From positions 7,118,368 to 7,182,367 of the forward strand of contig NC_059481.1 in the NCBI RefSeq assembly GCF_018139145.2: 64,000 nt of DNA, given 5' to 3'. The DNA comes from Gymnogyps californianus. Lineage: Eukaryota > Chordata > Aves > Accipitriformes > Cathartidae. Position 1 is the stretch's first letter; each line of letters begins with the position of its first letter. The notes below the pieces were generated by a model. It was not told the DNA's origin and searched no databases. It saw nothing but the letters and a program-made list of their open reading frames with translations. A program made the translations under genes and the position numbers. This document shows, piece by piece, positions 13,927-27,800 of this stretch.

Positions 13927-16129
13927 CCCCCGCAAAGGTTTAGGATTGCTACTTGACCATCAAGCAACTCAGTTATTTACTTTGGGGTGGGGAAGTAGTT
14001 TGAAGAGAGTGAATATTTATGCCTAATTTTGGCACCAAGTAAAGAGAGAAAGGACACTTCCATTTTTTTTTCCTCACGTCACTTAACCCACCTTTAGTTA
14101 TTTCTTTAATTGTATTTTCCAGAAGCAAGCTAAAAATGTTTACTCTTCCACAGAAATATTTTTCAGCTGTGAGTGACAATATACCTAGTTTTTGTTGAAC
14201 TCACTAAATACCTCAAAAGGCTTTTAGAAAAGGCTGCGTAAGCAACGAACTTGGCCTCAAAAAATTCTTTAAGGCTCACCATACTTGAAAACTGCTCTAT
14301 TTTTACCTTATTTCTTGAGACTTAGAGATAAGGAGATTAGGAGGAGAGTACAGTTATTCTCATGCTCTGATAGATCATTTATAAGGTAGAATTATTTTTT
14401 CAAAAAGCTCTTAATTTAGGAAACAATGTATACCTGCCTCATTATGATAACACAGGACAATTAAGGCCTTCTAGTCAACAGTCTTGCAATACCTTCCCTG
14501 TGCCTTCTACCAATTCACACCACAGGCTGGAATCATGGCTTTCTTCTCTATGATGAACAAGTAACATTCATGAAATCTAGTTGGAAAATATACTTTTCTA
14601 TGGGTTACATTGCACAGAGAGAAGAGTAGAAGGCATCCACAATCAGAAAAACAGCGTATCTTAGGGCATACTGATAATCCCCAGAAGTCTCTTTTCACGA
14701 AGATTACAGGCGCTGGGGAAAAAAGGTATTATTGAAAATGTTGTGCTTACTGGAACACACAATCTGTTGTCTACATTCCTGCTTGGTCTGTCAAGATAAG
14801 AAACCAAGTCTGCCTAAGCTGTGTTGTTTTAGTAGCACATTAATATGTAAGCAGCCAGATTCTTAATTTAAAATCCACACCTCATCACAACAAATAGTTG
14901 CATATTAGCTTGCAGAGGTTCAAACGCAAAAGAGCGATTACTACGATATCAAGGCTACTAGCGTAAACTGATGTTTCTTTTCAAGATTACAAAAAAATCC
15001 TGGTGAAATCAAGAAGAGTATCTAAATAATTAATCCAAAACTACTCTTCTGCTCTGAAGAACTCAAAAAAAATTAGAGTAACATGCTGCATAAGAGCATA
15101 TTAAACAGTTATTTTTTAAATTACACCATTTCTGCCACATGCTCAGAACTGAATAACCCAAATCATTTATCTAACTGTTCTGGTTTCTAACAAGCACTTT
15201 TAAAGCTGAAAACTCTCTGGTCCGTTAAAAGAGCTGAAAAGACATACTTGAAACCAATAACACATTAAATTAAATGAAGCAAATCTTCACCAATAACACA
15301 GACTCTGTTACTAGTACCCTCAGAAATGTCTAATTCTTCATAACTGTCAAGTCCCATTTCACTGCTTATGAGAGAAACCTTCATAAACCAGTATTATACT
15401 AACGCACCCATGTGTGCATTGTATCCATACACACATGTAAACACTGATAATCGGCACTGAGGCCACCTGAGTGGAGAAGAGTATCAACTTTTTTTTTTTT
15501 TCCTTGTGCTAGCAGGATACCATGGAAAGTCAACAAGAAAATCGCAGAGAAGTCAGGAGGACCCAGATTTGGGCATTTGCGTTCAGAATAAACAAGCTTT
15601 TCCCTCAGATACCCAGTCCTGTGGGACCAACAGCTTCTCCCAGTGGGCTCATCCCAACTTCTCTCATGGCAGGACTTTTGGGTGTCCCAAAGCCACAGGC
15701 CTTTCCAGCCCTCCTGGTGCACTTGCACTCTCCTCAGCAGAGAGGTCTTCCATACTGTTTGTGTACCTCAAAACTTGTGCTCATCTCATTTTATTACCTT
15801 CAGTACAACATAGCTGGTGGCTGAATTTGCGTCCGAGCACAACCCCGCGCCGAGACCTTGAGAAACGGCCATAGCTCAAGGTGAACTCTCAGACAGCATC
15901 GAAGACAGAGCCAATACAAAAGACACCAGGGACAGCAACAGCAGCCCGTGAAACAAATACCAGCCACTAAGGCAACGCCAAAGGTTAATTTGTTATCCCA
16001 ACTTTCACCGACGCTGTTGATAAAACGCCAAACCACCCTGGCTAACCCTTCCAAAGGAGGCAACGAAGTCCCGTCACACCGCTGGCGGGCTGAGAGACCG
16101 GCCGGGGCGGAGGAAGCATCCGAACGAGG

Positions 16130-17460
<1,331 letters not shown>

Positions 17461-20400
17461 TGGCGCTGTATGATAGCGTCCAGCAGTGGCGGAAGGGAAG
17501 AGTTACTTCTTATGCAAAAGGCACAATGCTCAGGGTCATTTTAACCTTTTTTTTTTTCTTTTTTTCCCCACAGCGAACTATAACCAAGCCTCAGCTTGCA
17601 GCATCCTTATTACGAGAAATATAAAAGCCACCGGAATGAGCCTCTATTTATGAAAACTTCCCTGCCCTGCTGCTGCTCATGACAACAATGTCCAGCATGG
17701 TAAGGCTCCCCACAACACCTGAAGCACATTTAAAAGCCAGTCTTCTGCAGCAGGGGAATCACAGTGATAACCTATTGCCTGCAGACACCAAGGCCTACTT
17801 ATGAAAAACACACCAACAGAACCCAAAACCAAGACCATCATCTCACTCTATAGCAGTATAGTTCCAGGGTTAATATGTTTGTAGCACTATAGTTGGCTGT
17901 AGCAGTATTATTTTTTTTTTATACAGGAATTGGTATGTGTAGTCTACACACCTGTAATACTGCAATATTTGTACCAAAAAAAAATCCCAACTACCGCATG
18001 TAAACCAGGCTTAAGTCTTTGTTCATGAGGTCCTTTCTCTTTTCTTTCAAGAGCTCTTCTTTGCATAAAATAGTTTGTTTCCTGGGGAGGTGGTAGTGGG
18101 GAAGTGTGCCTCGACAGGAAGGTGTCAAAAGATTAAGTCCCCTCTCTTTTCATACAACATTCAGATGTTTTACTGTAACAGAAAAAAAGCAGTGCTTGCT
18201 GCTTTTAAATTGCTGTCCGTGCCACAAAACAGGTTAGTATAGCAGATGATAGTGCTGTCACCCCAACATGGCTAAAATACTGCTCCAGCACACGTGCAAT
18301 AATATTTTAATCAGATCAAAAAAGCACCTGACAAAACTCTACACTGAAGAGACAACTGTTTTGCTACAAGTTTTTATTCTAATGCAGAATAGCACTAAAT
18401 TAATACTACTAGTAATCAAAAGAAGAGTTAGCGTACCACGTCTTAGTTTCTCAGACTGGGCATGAACAGAATGGGAGTCAGTTAGAAACAAAACACCACC
18501 ACGCACACCCCCTTGGCCCAATACTCAGCCTCAACTGATATTCCTGAATTGATTGCTGGCACAGGAGTGCTACATCCCATCTGAAAGCCCAGGTGGGACA
18601 GCTAGATGAAGGCAGGTGAGGATGTATGGTAGTAGATTACACTGAATTTTTGTTCATACCAGTTCACACTAAAACTAAGTTCTACTTGTTTTTAATCAAG
18701 TAGAGCTGTTCGCTATCCAACATTGGAAACGTTACTTCAAAATATACCTTTCAAAGTCAAGGAAGGGTCTATGTTATAATATTCTGCCAAACAGAGTGAA
18801 AGGGGCTAGCAAAAAGAAACAAAACAAAACCCAGGACCAAACTGAACCTGTGCAGTCTTCATGATTAAGCAGCTCATTCCCTGACCAGCCAGAAATGCTT
18901 AAGGTTATTCAACAGCAGGACAATTAGAAACGTTATGAAGAACAAATGCATTTAAACCTCTATCTGGGTGCTCTCATTCAGGAGTAAGATGGCCCTAGGG
19001 CTTGGAGAAATTAGGACACATTACACTGGGGTGTGAATTTACATCTCGCTAACTCCCTGTGCTGATACTATTGTATGTATTAAGTACAAAGCAATTTACT
19101 TTAATTTCCAAGGACTTTCTAACTGGCACATATAAAAAAATCCACATTTGCGGGCAGTCCAGAGGAGGATCTGGCATTGCAAATCCACATGCTCATCTGC
19201 GGTCCATGAGCCTCACAGGTGGGTAAGCTCTCAGGTAATCAATGTGTGCACTGCTTCCAATATGGCAAACTAGGCTACCAGAAAACAACTATTTTGGCTT
19301 CCAGTAGGAATCCACAGGAGTTTAGATCACATCTTGATCACTCCAGTTTTCCTGAGCATTCAGGTGTAATAGATATTGCTCAAGATCTGAAATAGCTCTG
19401 GATACACTTCTTAGCTTTCTCTGAAGGCTCCCAGTTGCTGGATTTGTTGGAGAATGATTTGAGAGCAAATTGGTTAAGTATTATTGTCCCTAACTTTAAA
19501 TGAAGTTATTTTGCTGAAGAGATTTTTTTAAAATACTTTCACTGGTATTTTTCAATGCCATATCATTGAGTGTAACTTAAAGTGAGATACAGTACTGAAA
19601 TTTCTTCCAGAACTGTAGTTACAAAAGCTTTGTAGTAGCCATGTTTATATTTGAACACTGTAATATACTAATTTTTAATTTAACAAATAATTTGATAATT
19701 TCCTGAAGGCAGCCAGAAGGGCACTACATAGCAGACCTTATTACTAGCCTATTAAAAACATGAAAACTCAGAAGCCAGCATGATAATGATCCCACTTCTA
19801 TGGTAATTGTCTCATTACTGTCAGTCTTTACTGGCTCCCAACCAGTTCAGAAGGCAGCTTCATGCTTCATACTAGAAACTATATTGGTGGATCGAAGTTT
19901 GTATTTATTCTACCTCACTTTCAACTTTAGCGAATTTCATGCATCTTTGTCTCTGCAATTGTTATTTGAAATTAAGTAAATGACATGGTAAATATACCAT
20001 TATTTCTTGGCACCTATCTTAAAAATTAATTATCCTTTTCCATGGCTACAATTTGACCTGTTCTGAAAATAACTTGTAAGGCACTCCAACTTACTGTATC
20101 TCAGATTACCAGGAACCATACCCAACATACCCAGTTTTTACAGAAGTAATGAACCTGGTTTATGGATACAAGCACCTAAATAAAAAGTCTGTATCACTGG
20201 CAGAACCGAAGAGCAACATATTCTCACACACCAACTTTTAAGCATATAACAACATTAAATTTCAAATGCAACAGAAACTGGTATTTCAGTAAATTAAAAA
20301 AGAAGTTTGCATTTCCTTGCACTCAGCAATCAATCTTCCTTAAGTTTATCTTCCAAAAAGTTGTACTGGGCAGGGAGAGAAAGGAGGGCAAGACAGCAAA

Positions 20401-20734
20401 TAATAAAGGCTGCTTTATCTATATACAACGTTCAGTTGTAATCAGCACCTTGCAGGAAGTATCCTGCTTTATCAGCTTTATAATTTGAAAATAAGAAAAA
20501 AAAATCCTGCTAGCAGATACTAAAATGTGTCAAAGACAACAAGACCATACATGCCAGTGCCCACCAATACAAGAAAGGATCATAAGGTTAAGCCTGTAGA
20601 CTTGTTTAACCCTTACAGTGGCACTGCTGTCTTCAGTGTTATTTTGCTTCCTGATGACTCAACATTTTTCTTAAAATAGGACAACTGTCTCTGATAGACT
20701 TGCAGCTAAGCAATGAACCTAAAAAAAAAATCAT

Positions 20735-20746
20735 CCCCCCCCCCCC
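20735..20746. repeat. C12 homopolymer preceded by an A-run
   Basis: Ten A, then TCAT, then twelve C, then four T on the plus strand. Low-complexity DNA whose exact length is prone to sequencing error. Confidence 0.85.
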
Positions 20747-21776
20747 TTTTATACTAATAAAAGTATCCATTGTGTTTTTACAGACAAGTTTTCACTTTGC
20801 AAATCATATGTACAACATCACTACCAGTCCCATCTTTTACTGCATTTTTCTGTGGAAGTGAATGACTGAAGAGTTCACAAAGCACACTGATTCTGGGTAC
20901 AAAAATGTTATGAATAAAAACATAAAAAGAGTACCGTGAAGATCAGTGGATTTTGACTAAGCTCTACTTCTGTGCTTGAAATGTAAGTGCCTATTTATGA
21001 AAGTTTTTTAAACAGATATATTAAAATCAAGAGCATCTACCTCGCAATCATCAAGAGCGCTATAATAAACCAATGCCTAGACAAAGTCTGTTTTCAAGAG
21101 GTAACACAAATAAAGAGAACTGTCACATCTCCACTTGCAGGCCGCAGAACGCTGCCCTTGGTGGGGTGATTGTACACAGAGTAACGATCCTCTCACTTGT
21201 CTGTTTAAGGACTTGGAGTTATATGTGGATCCCTGAACTTTTCAGCTATTTTCTGCACCATCTTGTACCTACGTATTGGTGGTCTGTTACCCTAACCAGA
21301 CAGTAAACCTGAAGGAGATAATAAAGAGAAGTAACTGCCATTACTTTACACCCATTGTTATTGTTCTGCTTCCTTATGTTTCTACACAGAGGATAATCAC
21401 AGATTAGTTGGTTTTACAAAAATAGCATCCTTTAACAACATAATTTAAGCATATATAAAACCACAGGATTTACTTCCATATGTAAGCCAAAGGGGTTTTA
21501 AACAGGAAAGCTTTGCAGATAAAAATGAAAGAAACCTCCATTTCCATGCTTTAATCTGAAAATAGTCTGGGTCTCTTCTTCAGATATACCTACCTTGGAA
21601 TTACTTCCTCCATGTGATTGGCTGCCCTGATGAATGTCCTGGAGTGCTAAAGACACCACTGAAATCAAGATAATTGCCCTGCATTTTATGACTGCTTAAA
21701 AGTCGAAATTGGGTACGTGTCTTGGATCTGAAAAGCAGATTGTCCTGTGGTTTTACAGAAGGCAAGCTAGAACCGT

Positions 21777-21816
21777 TTTTTTGGGGTTTTTTTTGTTTTT
21801 TTTTTTTTTTTTTTTA
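21777..21816. repeat. T-rich low-complexity tract
   Basis: About 40 bases of T interrupted by short G blocks. The Phe-rich reading frame across it is not credible as a gene. Confidence 0.85.
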
Positions 21817-24800
21817 AACTTTCTCCCCTGGCCTGGCAGAAAATGTAATCACTCTGCAAAAGTTAAAAAATTACATAAAATGAAGAAGTACCTGGTATTT
21901 TCTGTTCAAGCATCAGCAAAAGTTAGCAAAACTATTCTTAATTAGGAGTTTGGTCTAAGAAATTAAAACATGGAAAAATATATATCCAATATCATACAAG
22001 AAGTTTTGGACAGAAGTTTGTTTGGTGCATTAAACCATACCACTTTTCTTCTATAAAACTTTAAAATGTGCAACACTGCTGTATATACACTACCAGTTGG
22101 TAGTGGTGATCAGATTCCTTACTGTTCCCACTGCCAAGAATAAAAAAATGTGGTAGAATTAGCTACTTCGTACTGTCTCTTAAAATGATTGGACTTCACA
22201 GGGCCAGAGTCTATTGGATTATTTTCTACTGTAGAAATTAAGTAGCTAAAAGCCCCAAATAAAACCTAATGTGATCACTTTTAATAGTGCACAATATCAA
22301 CATTTCATTAAAAATTACATCTGGATTTTAGTGGCTTAGCTGAAGAATCATTTTAAGCATTTGCAAGTAGGTTTTTATTTCCTTTACTGAAAGAAAAATG
22401 AGTTACTTTTTTTAATATAATAGAAATCAAAGACGTAATTTGCTGAGAAAAACATCTCAAAACTTCTTATTATGGTTCAAGAAATAAAACTTTCAAGAAA
22501 TTAATTTGTTGGATTTACAGGTAAGTGATTTAAAGTGTTTAGAATGAAAAAAAAAAAATAGTCTCTCCCCTAAGTATCTTGCTGAGATTGTGGATTTTCT
22601 GGTAAAGGATGTAGAATCAGAAATTAATCTGCTTGTGGGGATCTGCCTATTCTTGTTAGACATGTACACATTCCTGAAAAGATAAAGGGAAAAAACTAAC
22701 AGACTTCCAATCGCTACCAAGTAAAAATCATCAAGATACTAGGAAAAAACTTTCCAAGTCTTATCTTTATTGATGTTTTTCCTTTTACACAGGCTTTTCT
22801 GTTGATACGAGTCCTACTTTTATTGGTTCCATCATAACTATTTGGAAATGGGACCTGGCAAAAAATAAAGCAGCAATAACACTGATTTCCAAATTAACCA
22901 AAAAGTGTGGTTCAAAGATTTAAAGACAAGAAAAACTCTCTTATTTAGTTGGATAGATACACTTTCTAGAAACTAGCTTATTAAAAGCACACAGTCTTTC
23001 TAGTTGTCATCTGTAGATGAGTAAAGTTTTAAACACAGGGCAAAAGGATCTTTCTTGGAGAACCAGAAATTAGTGTTTGGTGGCTGAGATTCCAGTTTTA
23101 TTCAGAGGCATAGGGTAGGTAATCTAAATAAGTTAAAGGCCAGCTGAGCTGCTCATACCAATTTAGTTAAAGCCCACACTACACAAACACAGCTTTTTCT
23201 AGTTTAGATAGCTGAAGTAATCAGAAAGACTATTCAGCATAGAAACTCAGGTGAGCTGAAGTTCAGGATTATTAAAATAACTTTGGTCCTTAGATGAAAT
23301 GATAACTCTTAAGGGCCATCTATTTCATATGAAGTTGCTATTGAGATTTACTAAATCAGTCTCCAACACATTGGATCATTTTCTCAAGACAGTTCTTTAT
23401 GAAATGCAGCTGAAAATCAGAAGGCAAAATTGGCTGTCTGTATCTGAAACACATTCAAATTAATCGCAAGTCACAGTTTAGTATTTTATGTAGCAACTGA
23501 CCATACATGATTAGACACATACACTTTAGCAGCTTTGCCAGATGTGAAAGGGTTAAACTGTATACTAACGTACAAAAAAAAAATTGTAGGATGAAGAAAC
23601 AACTCAGAAAAGTCACATAGTTTTGTCACATTTGTGGAAAACTTGCATGTGTAAGTTGGAACAACCCTCGGGCAACCTTAAACTTCTACAGCCAACAATT
23701 ACACAGCAAATCACTCACTGACCTTGGCAATACTCTAAGGGTTAGACTGTAATATAGAGACTTTCTTAATATCTCAAATCTATTTGCCACAAGAAGTCCT
23801 TCCTTTGTAACACAGGGCTTCAACTTTGATTTCTAAGGCAGGCAAACCTGCTTCACAGTATTACCCACCTACCCACATCTAATACAGCTACAATGTACTT
23901 GCAGTTTTGAAACAGGTCTGTCAAACTCATCCTCCTCCTTTGGAGACTAAATGACCTGGAGCAGAAGCAGCCTTCTGATGATACTGAAGTCCCTGCCACT
24001 TTGTCCCCTTGCTCCAGACAGAGAGACAGCAGGACTAGATTGCAAGCAGAAACCTGCAGATACTGGTATCATATTTTTTATTTTAATTCATATCCTCTTC
24101 TCCAGTGTAGTATTTTCCACCAGCACAGGTGCGCTTCCACTGACATTTACATATTTGCCTTCCTTTCCTTTTTGCTTACTTAGCCCCCATGATCCTCTGC
24201 ATTTCTCTAATCTTCCTAAATACCTCTAACCTTCTCTAAATAACTCTAAATAAATAAATGTTCTATATTAGGTTTTCAGAGCAACAACAGGCAGAGTAAA
24301 GTGAGGAAAATGACATCATTGTCTGGAAATCTATACTTGCAGAGCACACTGAAAGTTTTATTAGGCTATTATAACCTTTTTGCTCCTTTTTTTTTTTTTT
24401 TTTGGTCAAGTCCATTTTGAAAGCAGGAGACTTGAAGAAAGAAAATGTCTTGCTGCCATTTGTTTATTTGAGCATCATACACTACTATAGCACAAATTTG
24501 TTGTAACCACTGATGAAATACAGGACGTATTTAGGATCAAACACAGGAAAAAACTTCTCTCATAAAACAATCTTCATTATTGCAAGCTAGCAAGTCTTTA
24601 CAAACCATATAAGCAGCATGCAGAACTTTCTTGCTACAGGGAGTTATGTGTTAGAGCTAGTAGTCCAGAAACAGACCGAGATAAATGGTACTTGGCTTCC
24701 ATTTGCATTTTTTATGAACTCACATTTGGTCACGTCTACCATATTTATTTCTATGCTATTTAATATTTCTGCTTTGATCCCCTACAACATCAACAGCTCT

Positions 24801-27800
24801 GCTGTAGCAATAAACACACTGTTTTCATGTTCATTAAAGTCAACAGCCTTAAGTCTTGATGAAACTGAAACACAATTACTTAAATTGGAAATCATTAGCC
24901 TGGTATTTTAAAAATAAACACATTCTGCTGCAAAGGATGCACAAACACAAAATGACCATTTTACACCAATGTAGTTTACCCCATGCAACTATTAGGTGGT
25001 CTCCCATAGTTTAAAAACTAGATGAATTTGTCTATCTGAACTTACAAATGAGAAAGAACTTGAAGAAAAGCACTATTTTGGCTTCAAGTTTTGTGTGTGT
25101 GTCAGTTGGGGGTGGGGGAAGGCAACTGTAAGCCTAAATCCTAGATCCATCAAGGCAGAGAAGACTATAGGATCCAGAAATGTCCTGGATAGCTTTGGGC
25201 ATTGCAGAGAAGCACTGAACTGCAGAGCAAGGGATGTTTTATGCAGACGCCTTATCTGCCATGTACACTGTGCAACCTTCTCTGTTTAGATGTGTTTGTT
25301 ACATGTAATCTGTGCTGGTAGTAAGGCTGTCAGATATTTAAATAAAATGAGAACAGGTGGAAGTTAGCTACAGCTTATTTTTCTAATTGTGTTGTAACCT
25401 TCTTGGGGAGGGCAGAGGTAGCTAACAAGTTCAAAGCGTGATACAAAATACTTCTGATGCAGAGGCTGAAATTTCTGGTTCTAAGTGCTTATTAGCCCAG
25501 ACTCATCTACCTACCTTTAATAAGTTTTTACACTACCCACAAAACAGCTAAATACTTTTAGTTTGATGCAGCATTTTGATTTTTTTTTCTTTAATACCTT
25601 TTACTCTGGAAGAATAATCTATTGCACATTCAGAGCACACTTATAAGAACCTGAAGAAATATTGATCTGCAACATAATGCTGCCTGTATAAACAAACATA
25701 CCATGCAGAAATACTTGAGAGAAAAAAAAATGCCAGGTAAAAGCACTTGTGAAAGGCCAAATATTGGGCAAGATTTGTCACACCACTGATGTTCAACATA
25801 GTGTCTCATGTATTACTGAGAATCTGAAAATAAGCCTTTCTTGGTTTTGATGGCATGAATTGATGATTTCTCTGAATGTGTATAGTTTTCATAGGAATCA
25901 TAAAATGTAAGTAACTTGACTGAAACCTCTTTTTAGAGTGCCTGAGAGAATTAGATTTCCTACCTTGGAAATAAGAAAACACTTTTCTTGAGCTTCCTTT
26001 GTAGTACTATCTGTTCTTCATCCAAAGATGGATGAATCTCCCTGCCTCACGACAGCCTGAACCAATACTTCTCCCACTTTCAGTCACACAATTTCAATGG
26101 CCGGGTAGAAGAAGTTTTTGTAATAGGGGTACCGTTCTTCAGCCATTCTTTCTAGAACTCTAAGGCTACACTGTGCGCACTTTGAGAAGAATTAAAGAAT
26201 TATTTTTCCTTACGCTAGGGATACAGATTTTTAAACCCAGTTAAGGAAATCACTTCTGTTCAGAATATTGCATCAATCTGACTCACATCAGAAAAAGTAA
26301 CAACTGCTTTAGCATAATTATATCAGACAACTCCACCGTGTAAATACCCATCATAAAAACAGCTAAGATCCACACTTCATCAGAAGTTTTTAGTTGCCCT
26401 AAATTGAGAAAGGTTAAAAAACCCCACTGCTCTGAAGGAAGTCAACCAGAAACCTAACATTTCTCTTTGCAGAATGGTATAGCTGAACCTGCTGCTGAGG
26501 ACGACAAATGGCCAAATAAGTAGAAAACTATGTAAGGATTGAAAAGTTTAGAGAAGAACCAAATTTCATAGTTATTAATCAGACCCTTTCATTTGCTTTT
26601 GCATTTTAATTATGTCAGGTTTTTTTTTTTATTCTTATGTTTCCTACTCCAATTTGCTATTTATTTTTAAATTTTTTTCACTTGTGATGAAGGTTTATTT
26701 TTTAAGTCGAACTTTCACTACTGTTCATCTCTGTCCAGGCATTGCAGGGGAACTCTTTTTCTGACTTCAACATACTGGCTGGCAAGAAAAGTGTTTTTTC
26801 TGAGGTACAACAGATTATTGCTTGTTTAAAACAAATATGTCTGAACAGAAGCTATTTCTTCTGAAATGCATCACTCAAAATATTCTATGTGAATAAATTC
26901 CATGCTTCCCTGAGATACGTGGGATTCTTAGGTAGTATATGGAATTTTTTTTTTTAATAGAATTTGGCAGAAATATATATAATTTACTACAAAAAGAAGT
27001 TGAGAAGGTCTTGATCTACACTTTCTGAAAAAATAGTCTTCAGGGAGAGATTAAAACTTCTGCAGAATTAATTTTTATATATTTATGATTCATGTACAAT
27101 TAATATTTGAAGAAGTCTTTATAAAATTGTTAGCTATGTGTACTAAGAATCTTTAATTGTATTGTCGTAAGTCTAAGTGGGTTATTTATGCACAAAACTA
27201 TAGTTTCCCATTCAACAAAAATTTAAGTATGGAATAAGTCAAGAAATGACATTTGTTCTGTGAAAAGCTCGTCTTAGCTGTCTGAAGTGGTATAAAAATC
27301 CAATATTTAATTTTTGACAGTGTTCTGAATGTTGGATGTGTTTTTGTTTTTAAACAGCATACAAAGCTTTCTTTCCTCTTCAAAGTGCTTTTAAAATAGG
27401 GTATTCATTCAATACAGATATGTGGCACTCCTTAAAACAGGTTTTGTATGGTGAGAAAGTAAATGGCTAAATTTTTATCAGAATTAATACTCTTAGGTTG
27501 GAAGGTGCAAAAAAAGATCATTGGACTTATGATTCAGCAGATCTATACTTTGGAAGGAACAGATCACTCCAAGCAGGACATCTAAAATCCACATGCTTCA
27601 TTGTGGCCAAGTCAATGGGACAGATGCTGGCCATTCTAGCCGAAAACTATTATTTATGCATTTAGAAGGTTCTCTTACTGTTCTTACAAACAGTAAATCT
27701 TATCTATTCAAATGATTGCACCTAGTCACATTTCTAGAAGATGGTTTCCTCAAAAGGAAAATATTATTTTCTGTAACTTCCCATACAGCATTTCTTCTAT

